A stretch of DNA of 64,000 bases. It comes from Schaalia dentiphila ATCC 17982 (GTDB lineage: Bacteria; Actinomycetota; Actinomycetes; Actinomycetales; Actinomycetaceae). The notes under the pieces were generated by a model. That model made no database searches, was not told the origin of the DNA, and was given only the letters and a program-made list of their open reading frames with translations. Location of the stretch: positions 1,580,527-1,644,526 of the forward strand of contig NZ_DS264586.1 of the NCBI RefSeq assembly GCF_000154225.1. The letters run 5' to 3'. Positions 18,643 to 25,924 of this stretch are shown here, one piece after another. The position numbers were made by a program, and so were the translations under genes. The stretch's first letter is position 1. Every line of letters begins with the position of its first letter.

Positions 18643-19397
18643 ATTGTCTCCTTTGATGATGAGGGTTGCTCAGTTGCGCTTTCCAGCATATCTGTCAGGG
18701 CCGCAACCGCCGCTGTGGCGTCTGCCCCATTGGCCTCGATGTGGACGCTCTGACCTTGGGTGATGCCCAGGGCCATGAGCTCCAGGACCGACCCGCCGTC
18801 CGCCCCGTTGACGGTGACCTCGGCGTCGAAGGTGCCCGCCAGGCGCACGAAGGCGGCGGCGGGTCGCGCGTGCAGGCCGACGGGGTCCGCGACGACCGCG
18901 TCCGCCTGCGCCCACGTCGACGAGGCCGGGGTCCCTCCCCCTGCCCCACTGGGCTTCGCGGGAGCGGGGCTGGCCGCCTCCTGGGCGGGCACGTCGTCCA
19001 CGCGGGGGGCCAGGGCGGCTGCGACGTCGGCGACCTGGTCGAGGTCTTCGCCGAGCTGGGCCCGCACTGAGGATGCGACGGCCCCTTCGACGAGGCAGGT
19101 GTCGACGAAACGCACGCGCTCGGGTTCGTCGCTCATGTCGATGACAGATTCGACGGTCATCGTGGCCGAGCCGAGGTCGGTCAGGACGATGACGCCGCTT
19201 CCCTCCCCGTCCACGGCAGCAAGGGCGGCCTCGAGGGCCGTCTCCACGAGGTCGTAGGAGGTGCCGATGCGGCCGTCGTCCGTGCCCCCGGCGGCCTCGA
19301 AGTGCACGTCGGGGGCCATCTGGGCGGCCAGCTCGCAGACTCCGTTGGCCAGGGAGGCCGAGTGGGAGACGATGACGAAGGAGACGCGCACGCTCAT
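18639..19397 (-). CDS. dhaM: PTS-dependent dihydroxyacetone kinase phosphotransferase subunit DhaM
   Basis: 252 aa with two domains. Residues about 1-130 are an EIIA-Man-like domain with the active histidine H12 (FVIVSHSASLA). Residues about 165-245 are an HPr-like domain with VGLHARPAAAFV. An Ala/Pro-rich linker joins them. There is no enzyme I fragment, unlike E. coli DhaM. The protein passes phosphate from the PTS to ADP bound on DhaL. It overlaps dhaL by 4 bp and ndk by 4 bp, so translation is probably coupled along the operon. Confidence 0.92.
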   Translation of the reverse strand: MSVRVSFVIVSHSASLANGVCELAAQMAPDVHFEAAGGTDDGRIGTSYDLVETALEAALAAVDGEGSGVIVLTDLGSATMTVESVIDMSDEPERVRFVDTCLVEGAVASSVRAQLGEDLDQVADVAAALAPRVDDVPAQEAASPAPAKPSGAGGGTPASSTWAQADAVVADPVGLHARPAAAFVRLAGTFDAEVTVNGADGGSVLELMALGITQGQSVHIEANGADATAAVAALTDMLESATEQPSSSKETM

Positions 19398-20035
19398 GCT
19401 GCGCCGGCCTCGCCCGCTGCTCGCACGGCGGCGCGCAGGATGAGGGAGGTGGACACGGCACCCGGGTCGAGGTGTCCGATGGAGCGTTCTCCCAGGTAGG
19501 AGGCGCGTCCCTTCGTGGCCCGCATGGGTTCCGTGGCGGCAGCTCCGACCTCTGCGGCGGTGGCGGCGGCCTCGAGGACGGCCACGGGATCGCTACCGGA
19601 CTCGGCGGCCGCGCGGGCGGCCTCGAGGGCGGGCGTCCACGCGTCCACCATGGTCTTTTCGCCCGTGGTGCCCTTGCCTCGGGCCTGGATTCCGTCGAGC
19701 GCGCCCGCGATTACCGCTGCCACGCCCGCGCTGTCGAGCTCGCCGTCACCGGCGGCCTTCGATGCGCGCAGGAACGCGGTCCCGTAGAGGGGCCCGGCGG
19801 CGCCGCCGACCGTGGACATGAGGGTCTTGGCGACCGTCTTGAGGACCTCGGCGACGCTGCCCGGCTGGGCCTGGCCCAGGGCCTCGACGGCGGCCTTGAA
19901 GCCGCGGTCCATGTTCTCGCCGTGGTCGCCATCTCCGATGGCTCGGTCCAGGTCCACCAGGTAGTCGCGCTGCTCAGCGACCTGCGCCGCGGCCAGCTCG
20001 ATCCACCGCAGTGCCCACGCTGCATCTAGGCTCAT
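19394..20035 (-). CDS. dhaL: Dihydroxyacetone kinase subunit DhaL (ADP-binding)
   Basis: 213 aa, normal for DhaL. The Mg-ADP site is seen in DRAIGDGDHGENMDRG and in the loop STVGGAAGPLYG. It keeps a tightly bound ADP that is rephosphorylated by DhaM and donates the phosphate to dihydroxyacetone held by DhaK. AAGGAG lies upstream of the ATG. It lies 28 bp after dhaK and overlaps dhaM by 4 bp. Confidence 0.94.
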   Translation of the reverse strand: MSLDAAWALRWIELAAAQVAEQRDYLVDLDRAIGDGDHGENMDRGFKAAVEALGQAQPGSVAEVLKTVAKTLMSTVGGAAGPLYGTAFLRASKAAGDGELDSAGVAAVIAGALDGIQARGKGTTGEKTMVDAWTPALEAARAAAESGSDPVAVLEAAATAAEVGAAATEPMRATKGRASYLGERSIGHLDPGAVSTSLILRAAVRAAGEAGAA

Positions 20036-20063
20036 CGTGTTTCTCCTTGTCCTGCCTCGTTGC

Positions 20064-21056
20064 TTACTTCCAGGCGACCGTGTTCACGGGCGCGTCGAAG
20101 AGCTCGAGGAGCTCGTCGTCGGCGCGCATGAGGGTCACGGAGACGCCGGGCATCTCCAGGCTGGTGACGTAGTTGCCGACCATCTGGCGGGCAATCTTGA
20201 TGCCGTCCTTCTTCAGCAGGGCGGCGAGGGCGCGGAAGCAGATGTAGAGCTCGGAGACGGGGGTGCCGCCCATGCCGTTGACGAGAGCCACGACGCGCTC
20301 ACCTTCGGCGAGGCCCAGGTCTTCGCGCACGCGCTCGTAGAGTTCGGCGACGAGGCTGTCTGCGGTCTCCATGGAGCCGCGGCGGTATCCGGGTTCGCCG
20401 TGGATGCCGATGCCCAGCTCAATCTCGTCCTCGCCCAGGTCGAAGGAGGGCTTGCCGGCGTGGGGCACCGTGCAGGGGCCCAGGGCCAGGCCCATGGAGC
20501 GGGTCTGGTCGTTGACCTTGGTGGCAATGCGGGTAACTTCCTCCAGGGAGTCGCCGCGCTCGGCGGCAGCACCAGCGATCTTCTCCACGAAGATCGTTCC
20601 GGCGACGCCGCGACGCCCCGCCGTGTAGAGGGAGTCCTCGACGGCCACGTCATCATTCACGACGACCGACGAAACCTTGATATCCTCCATGTCGGCCAGC
20701 TCGGCGGCGGTCTCGAAATTGAGGACGTCGCCCGTGTAGTTCTTGACGATGTGCAGCACGCCCGCGCCGTGGTCGGCGGCCTTCGTGGCCTCCAGGATCG
20801 GGTCGGGGGTGGGCGAGGTAAAGACCGCGCCGGGCACGGCCGCATCCAGCATGCCTTCACCGACGAAGCCCGCGTGCAGGGGCTCGTGCCCGGATCCGCC
20901 ACCGGAGACGAGGCCGACCTTGCCCTCAGCCTTGGGGGCGTGACGGGTCACGAAGTCGGGCGAGTAATGGACATCGACGAGGTCGGGGTGGGCCAGGGCG
21001 AAACCTTCGAGTGTTTCGCGGACGACGGCGTGGACGTCATTGACGAGCTTCTTCAT
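20064..21056 (-). CDS. dhaK: Dihydroxyacetone kinase subunit DhaK (substrate-binding)
   Basis: 330 aa from the ATG at 21056, chosen because GGAGG sits 4 nt upstream; an ATG at 21080 would add 8 residues. DhaK binds dihydroxyacetone covalently through the histidine in GIGIHGEPG (H219). GLVSGGGSGHEPLHAGFVG is also diagnostic. The product dihydroxyacetone phosphate enters glycolysis. First gene of dhaK-dhaL-dhaM-ndk(-smc). Upstream on the same strand is TATACA at about 21088-21093, a possible -10. No DhaR or DhaQ/DhaS-type regulator gene is nearby. Confidence 0.94.
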   Translation of the reverse strand: MKKLVNDVHAVVRETLEGFALAHPDLVDVHYSPDFVTRHAPKAEGKVGLVSGGGSGHEPLHAGFVGEGMLDAAVPGAVFTSPTPDPILEATKAADHGAGVLHIVKNYTGDVLNFETAAELADMEDIKVSSVVVNDDVAVEDSLYTAGRRGVAGTIFVEKIAGAAAERGDSLEEVTRIATKVNDQTRSMGLALGPCTVPHAGKPSFDLGEDEIELGIGIHGEPGYRRGSMETADSLVAELYERVREDLGLAEGERVVALVNGMGGTPVSELYICFRALAALLKKDGIKIARQMVGNYVTSLEMPGVSVTLMRADDELLELFDAPVNTVAWK

Positions 21057-21175
21057 GTTGCCTCCTTGCACATTGCTCATCTGTACTTGTATACGTGATC
21101 AATCGTGCCACCTTTGAGCACGAAATCCTAACCGTGGCGGCCGCCACGATGCGGCCGCCCTGGTTGGGTTCCATC

Positions 21176-22846
21176 CTAGCGGGGGCTGTGACCGGCGAGG
21201 GCCAGCATTTCCCCGGCCAGCATGACCGAGCCAAACACAAGAACTCCGCTGCGATCCGCGGGCTCGGCCCCGGCCTCGGCGATCTCTGCTGCACGATCGA
21301 CCGCGTCGGCCAACGACTCGCGCACGTCTACCCGGTCAGGACCGAAGACCTCCTCGGCGATCTCGGCCAGGCGCGCGATGTCAGCCGCGCGCTCGCCCGG
21401 CATCTGCGTGACGACAAGGTGATCGATGAAGGGTTCGACCTCGGACAGGACGCCCTCGACGTCCTTGTCCCCCATCGCCGCATACACGCCCGCGATGCGC
21501 GCGAACCCAAAGGAGGATTCCACGGCCTCGCGCAGGGTGGCCGCACCCGCGGGGTTATGCGCGGCGTCCACGATGATCGTGGGCGAATGACGCACAACCT
21601 GCATGCGTCCCGGGCTGGAGGCGTTCATGAGGCCCTGCTCGACGATGCGACCGTCCAGGCCACGCCCGCCCATGAAGGCCTCGACGGCGACGAGGGCCGC
21701 CGCCGCGTTGTGGGCCTGATACTGCCCGAACAGCGGGACGAACACGTCCTCGTAGACCGCGGAGGGCGTGCGGATCGTAACCATCTGGCCGCCGACGCCC
21801 ATCTGACGATCCACGACCTCGAAGTCTCGGCCCTCGACGCGGGCGATCGCGTCGACAGAGCGCGCCTGCTCGAGGAGGATGTCGAGGACTTCCTCCTCCT
21901 GAGCCATGATGACGACAACCTGGCCGGGCTTGATGATGCCAGCTTTTTCGCGCGCGATTTCCTCGATCGTGGAGCCGAGCCACTTCGTGTGGTCCAGGGC
22001 GATCGGGGTGATAACGGAGACGCCCGCGTCGATGACGTTCGTGGCGTCCCAGCGCCCGCCCATGCCGACCTCGACGACAGCGGCGTCGACCGGATAGTCG
22101 GCGAAGGCCGCATACGCCATGATCGTGAACACCTCGAAGAAGGACAGACGGGGGCCGTCCTCCTGCGCGCTGCGCTCGTCCACCATGCCGACGTAGGGCT
22201 CAATGTCCTCCCATGCGCGCACGAAGCCCTCGCGCGTGATCGGGTGGCCCTCCAGGGAGATGCGTTCGCGCACGTCGAGCAGGTGCGGGCTCGTAAAGCG
22301 GCCCGTCTTCATGCCGAAAGCAGTAAGGAGCGAGTCGATCATGCGCGACGTGGAGGTCTTGCCGTTCGTACCCGTGATGTGGATCGACGGGTAGGAGTTC
22401 TGCGGGTCGCCCAGGATGTCCAAGGCGAGCTTCACGCGATCGAGCGTGGGATCGATGTCGTGCTCGGGTGCGCGCGCGACGATGGACTGGTAGATCTCCT
22501 GCACGCGGGCGTCCAGCGCGACGTCCTCCTCAGCCTTCGCGAGTGCGGCCTCGTGGGAGGCGCGCTCGTCGCGTGCCTCGGCGGCATCGTCGGCGAAGTC
22601 CTCATCCACCTCGCCCTCGATCTCGGCGAGGACTGAGGGGTCGGGGCCCAGCAGCAGCGAGTGCTCGACGAGGGCGCGCAGCGCAGCCTCGCGTTCGCTC
22701 TCCTCAGCCTGAGGGTCGCTGCCCTCCCCCGCCTCGGTGTCCTCGACCTCGTCGGCCGCTTCCAGGTACGGAATCAGGTCGGCCGGGATGCCGCCCTGCT
22801 GATCCTCGTGGGTGGGGTCTTGCCCGAAGAACGATTCGCCTGCCAT
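21176..22846 (-). CDS. folC: Bifunctional folylpolyglutamate synthase/dihydrofolate synthase
   Basis: 556 aa. It adds L-glutamate to dihydropteroate or folates with ATP. The Mur-ligase-type P-loop ITGTNGKTSTSRM is at about residues 157-169. A second ATP/Mg region is EVGMGGRWDATNVID, and DAAHNPAG marks the C-terminal domain. The family is normally about 430-450 aa; here about 100 extra acidic, Glu/Ala-rich residues precede the conserved part. The start at 22846 is supported by GGAGG 5 nt upstream, so the extension looks real. ileS-folC-ndk is a common actinobacterial order, here broken by two insertions. Confidence 0.93.
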   Translation of the reverse strand: MAGESFFGQDPTHEDQQGGIPADLIPYLEAADEVEDTEAGEGSDPQAEESEREAALRALVEHSLLLGPDPSVLAEIEGEVDEDFADDAAEARDERASHEAALAKAEEDVALDARVQEIYQSIVARAPEHDIDPTLDRVKLALDILGDPQNSYPSIHITGTNGKTSTSRMIDSLLTAFGMKTGRFTSPHLLDVRERISLEGHPITREGFVRAWEDIEPYVGMVDERSAQEDGPRLSFFEVFTIMAYAAFADYPVDAAVVEVGMGGRWDATNVIDAGVSVITPIALDHTKWLGSTIEEIAREKAGIIKPGQVVVIMAQEEEVLDILLEQARSVDAIARVEGRDFEVVDRQMGVGGQMVTIRTPSAVYEDVFVPLFGQYQAHNAAAALVAVEAFMGGRGLDGRIVEQGLMNASSPGRMQVVRHSPTIIVDAAHNPAGAATLREAVESSFGFARIAGVYAAMGDKDVEGVLSEVEPFIDHLVVTQMPGERAADIARLAEIAEEVFGPDRVDVRESLADAVDRAAEIAEAGAEPADRSGVLVFGSVMLAGEMLALAGHSPR

Positions 22847-23078
22847 GTTTCCTCCGCTGCTCGCAGTGTCTTCGCTATTTTACCGGGCCAGGCACGGCGG
22901 GCGGCTTGTTCCGCCGGTCACGGCGCGTTGTCGCGCACAGTCCGCGCGTCGTCATTGACGAGGCCGGGGCGGGGTACCCCCGAACCTACACATTCTCCGC
23001 GGGGAGCTCGTCGTCAGCGCGCCGACGAAGACAGGTAGGATGAAAGCCTTCACGATGATCTATTTCAGGAGGCGACAC
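22847..23078. other. Divergent intergenic region, folC and the L7/L12-like island
   Basis: 232 bp without a gene. It holds one copy of the 12-mer ACGAGGCCGGGG at 22958-22969 and presumably the promoters of folC (reverse) and the five-gene island (forward). I see no clear consensus promoter or operator. Confidence 0.5.
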
Positions 23079-23435
23079 GTGGGTAAGTGGTTTAGTCAGG
23101 CATCCGAAATCGAGGAGTTGCGCGCCGAGAACCAGCGACTCAAGGAACAGGTTGCGACCCTCGAGGCGCGACTGCGCACCGCTTACGCGGACGCCGGAGT
23201 CGCGGCCCTCGCCGGATCATCCTTCCCCTCTCCCGAGGCGGCAGTACCGCAGGCCTCAGTTCCTGCCTTCCCAGCCGGTGCACCCAACCCGACCACGGCC
23301 TCCTTCCCGGAGCTGAGCGCCGCCGAACTCCAGATGATCGCCGAGGGCAGGGTCCTCAACGCCATCAAGGCCTACCGGGACCGCACCGGCGTCGACCTGA
23401 AGACAGCGAAGGCGGCAATCGACGCCGCGCGCTGA
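23079..23435 (+). CDS. Ribosomal protein L7/L12 C-terminal-like domain protein
   Basis: 118 aa from a GTG at 23079 with AGGAGG 7 nt upstream; this beats the ATG at 23040. Residues about 8-35 (SEIEELRAENQRLKEQ and onward) form a heptad coiled coil. A Pro/Ala-rich linker follows. The C-terminus (LQMIAEGRVLNAIKAYRDRT, then GVDLKTAKAAIDAAR) matches the last part of the L7/L12 C-terminal fold, which in ribosomes recruits translation GTPases. It is not rplL itself: the L10-binding N-terminal domain is absent. First gene of a five-gene forward island. Function unknown. Confidence 0.8.
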   Translation: MGKWFSQASEIEELRAENQRLKEQVATLEARLRTAYADAGVAALAGSSFPSPEAAVPQASVPAFPAGAPNPTTASFPELSAAELQMIAEGRVLNAIKAYRDRTGVDLKTAKAAIDAAR

Positions 23436-23518
23436 GCGATTCCCTCATGCTGGGCGAGCCAACCGCTCTGATAGGATGCCGACCACACAGACATCCTCAA
23501 TGACGCGAAGGATTCCCC

Positions 23519-23929
23519 ATGCTGCTGGCAGGTCTCACCGAAGAACCGGGCTGGATCCGATCCAGCTTCAACCTCACGTACCGCGTGCCGTGGGAGAAAC
23601 TGACCCAGGGCGTGCGTGGGGTCTACCCCTACATCCAGGACGCCGAGGTGCAGGTCGACGGCGAGCCCCTCCGTTTGTCCGCACCCGAGGATCTGCTGGC
23701 TATTCCCGAGGCTTCCAGCGTCATGATCCGAGGCATGTCCCCCATCCTCAAGGCGCCGATCATGCTGACGTTCTTCAACCAAAAGCCGTTCGTCAACGTC
23801 GCGATCGGCCGGGTCAACGAGGAATTCCAGACCACCGACTACGAGAAGTTCAACAAGTCGATGTGCCAGTTCATGGACTCCATCGAGATCATGATGCACG
23901 TCCCGCCGGCCACGCTGCCGAAGGGCTGA
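23519..23929 (+). CDS. YbjN/TY-Chap-like domain protein 1
   Basis: 136 aa, single domain, no signal peptide or membrane helix. The pattern of an N-terminal beta region (SSFNLTYRVPWEKLTQGVR) followed by a strand-rich core and a C-terminal helix (YEKFNKSMCQFMDSIEIMM) resembles YbjN or Tir-chaperone-like (TY-Chap) proteins. It is clearly related to the next gene (shared WE..L..GV, EARS/EASS, YNQ/FNQ and FNK patterns). The family can act as chaperones for effectors or toxins; a role here is inference. AAGGA precedes the ATG. Confidence 0.65.
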   Translation: MLLAGLTEEPGWIRSSFNLTYRVPWEKLTQGVRGVYPYIQDAEVQVDGEPLRLSAPEDLLAIPEASSVMIRGMSPILKAPIMLTFFNQKPFVNVAIGRVNEEFQTTDYEKFNKSMCQFMDSIEIMMHVPPATLPKG

Positions 23930-23967
23930 GCACCGAACGCACCCCCGGAAGCGAGAGGAACACAGGC

Positions 23968-24609
23968 ATGCACCTGGAAGGGCATCACGAGGACGGCGGC
24001 TGGCTCCTGTCCACCTTTACCCTCACGAACCGAGTCTCGTGGGAGATGATGCTCCAGGCGGTCTACGCCGCCTTCGAGTATTTTGCGGACATCACGATCT
24101 TCGTGGACGATCAGTCCGTCGAGCTTGAGTCGCGCGCCGACGTGCTCTCCATCCCCGAGGCTCGAAGCATCGGGATCGCCGGCGAGTCCGTGGTGGTCAA
24201 AGAACCGATGATCATCATCTTCTACAACCAGGTGCACTTCATCAACCTGCGTATTCGGTGCGGCAACGACGACCTGCACGACCTCGACTACGAGGGCTTC
24301 AACAAGATCGTGTGCCCGATCGTCGACGCCATCGAGCTGGCGATGTACCAGGAGCCCGTGCCCACGCCCGTCAAGGACGACGCTACTGAAGAAACCGAAG
24401 ACGCCGAGGAGGAGAAGGCGTCCGAGGCCTCGTCCGCCGAACCCCCGATCCCCCCACCGCCAGCCACAGAACCACAGGACAGCGCGACTCCCGCCAACGC
24501 CCCTGCACCGGGCGCCGAACCGCCGATTCCCCTCCCGCCGGCCGAGGCCTCGGCGCCACCGATTCCCGCGCCTGCACCGAGAAAGAGGAGTGAGTTCCGA
24601 TGCAACTAG
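23968..24609 (+). CDS. YbjN/TY-Chap-like domain protein 2 with acidic, PPIP-rich tail
   Basis: 213 aa from the ATG at 23968 (GAGAGGAA upstream). Residues about 1-135 are a paralogue of the preceding protein (STFTLTNRVSWEMMLQAVY, YEGFNKIVCPIVDAIELAM). The remaining 80 residues are low complexity: an acidic Glu/Asp block, then a proline-rich stretch with three PPIP repeats (PPIPPPP, PPIPLPP, PPIPAP), ending in a basic RKRSEF. Such a tail could dock partner proteins, which is inference. The 3' end overlaps the next start by 10 bp. Confidence 0.65.
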   Translation: MHLEGHHEDGGWLLSTFTLTNRVSWEMMLQAVYAAFEYFADITIFVDDQSVELESRADVLSIPEARSIGIAGESVVVKEPMIIIFYNQVHFINLRIRCGNDDLHDLDYEGFNKIVCPIVDAIELAMYQEPVPTPVKDDATEETEDAEEEKASEASSAEPPIPPPPATEPQDSATPANAPAPGAEPPIPLPPAEASAPPIPAPAPRKRSEFRCN

Positions 24610-25310
24610 AGACTCCTTCGCCCGACGACAAGCGACGCACTGTCCATCAGACACACATTTTTCCCACGCGCGCGCCCGGCCCAGGCGACGTGCTGCCCAA
24701 CGCGGCGCAGGGCCTCGGAGAGCGCTACCGGTGCGGAGCTGACGTAACCGGCGCCATGGAACTGCAAATGGCCGAAGGCACCGACCCGTACATTCACTCG
24801 ACGGCCGACTGGATGCGCTCGCGCTTCTCGCAGCCCGGCACAATCTGTCCGGAATGGCGCGACGACCGCGACCACGGCGAAATCCCGGGAACCAACCGCT
24901 ATTTCCGCGACAAAGACGAGTTCATCGAAGCCCTCGACATCGATGGCCTGGACCACATCGGACACGTCGGAGCGCGCAACCTGACGCCCATCATCAAGTG
25001 CTTGATCTTTCCCTCGGAGTTCCGCTCGGGGCCACCCGCCAACTACAACGAGCTTTACCGCCAGTTCCGCTTCACCGATAACCCGTTGCCCGAGGACGTC
25101 GCCATCGAGATCTGCCTGCTCGACGAGGACATGGGTTCCCACGGGCAGGTCCCACAGGTGCGAATCATCGAAAAAGTCATGATCGGCGGCTGGGCGCCCA
25201 TGACGATCGACGAGCTCATCACGCAGAACATCATCGAAGGAGTCTCCGAGCATGTTGGGGAAATTGGAAGAATTGATTGGAAAGATCTGTTCGGATACTT
25301 CCGTCGCTAA
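24600..25310 (+). CDS. Hypothetical protein, 236 aa
   Basis: I do not recognise the family. The protein is soluble, without signal peptide or membrane segments, and aromatic/acidic rich. Segments with a conserved look include HSTADWMRSRF, FRDKDEFIEALDIDGLDHIG, LTPIIKCLIFPSEF, EICLLDEDM and MIGGWAPMTIDELI. The start overlaps the end of the YbjN-like gene 2 by 10 bp, and its own last 59 bp overlap the next gene in another frame. This tight packing suggests co-translation with its neighbours. The codon use is like the surrounding genes, so it does not look recently acquired. Confidence 0.6.
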   Translation: MQLETPSPDDKRRTVHQTHIFPTRAPGPGDVLPNAAQGLGERYRCGADVTGAMELQMAEGTDPYIHSTADWMRSRFSQPGTICPEWRDDRDHGEIPGTNRYFRDKDEFIEALDIDGLDHIGHVGARNLTPIIKCLIFPSEFRSGPPANYNELYRQFRFTDNPLPEDVAIEICLLDEDMGSHGQVPQVRIIEKVMIGGWAPMTIDELITQNIIEGVSEHVGEIGRIDWKDLFGYFRR

Positions 25311-25842
25311 AGCCGACTTCCAGCAGGGATACGGGTACGGGTATTCGTTCTCGAACTACAACACCGATTTCTTCACCGTCTGGGAGATGTCGGGCTACTA
25401 CCGTTTCAGCTGGTCCGAACGTCACCCAAGCTGGCGGTTCACCATGGACACGCGCAACGAGACGCTGGCCAGCTACGTGCTGGTCACCCAGGTCGGTGCG
25501 CTGCGTCGCGCACAGCTGCGCCAACGCCCCATCGTGATCCCGGGTGAGCCTCCCTCAGCGCAGCAGTGGAAGATCGCGGACACGCGGTGGCCGCGGGTCA
25601 AGCGATACACGAGCGCCACCGACCCGACGATGGTCGTCGAGTCGGTGAACAGCCTCGAGCTGCGTCAGACGCTCTTTGCCACGCAGTTCCCACTAGAGGA
25701 CTACGTCGAGTCCTTCATGGACCCAGAGGCGAATCCCGTTCTCGCCCCGTATCTCTCCTCGGTCGAGCCGCACCTGGAACGCCTGCGCCACGCGGGCGTG
25801 AAGCTGCCGTCTGACGGCGATTACCTGGAAGGCACTCGCTAA
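25252..25842 (+). CDS. Hypothetical protein, 196 aa (distant Imm61-like resemblance)
   Basis: Last gene of the island, overlapping the preceding one by 59 bp, an unusually long overlap. The N-terminal half has a beta-rich aromatic pattern (YGYSFSNYNTDFFTVWEMSG, then FSWSERHPSWRF) followed by a helix (SYVLVTQVGALRRAQ). That order loosely recalls Imm61-type immunity proteins of actinobacterial toxin systems, but I am not sure. No signal peptide. A strong bidirectional hairpin follows 35 bp after the stop. Confidence 0.55.
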   Translation: MLGKLEELIGKICSDTSVAKADFQQGYGYGYSFSNYNTDFFTVWEMSGYYRFSWSERHPSWRFTMDTRNETLASYVLVTQVGALRRAQLRQRPIVIPGEPPSAQQWKIADTRWPRVKRYTSATDPTMVVESVNSLELRQTLFATQFPLEDYVESFMDPEANPVLAPYLSSVEPHLERLRHAGVKLPSDGDYLEGTR

Positions 25843-25876
25843 CCAGGGAATCTTCCCCGACACGATGCTCACAGAA

Positions 25877-25910
25877 ACGGGCGGGCCGCGCTTTCGCGCA
25901 GCCCGCCCGT
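25877..25910. terminator. Bidirectional terminator between the island and ileS
   Basis: Perfect 10-bp stem (25877-25886 with 25901-25910), plus an inner CGCG/CGCG pairing, between convergent genes. Confidence 0.8.
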
Positions 25911-25924
25911 CTCAGTAACAGCAC

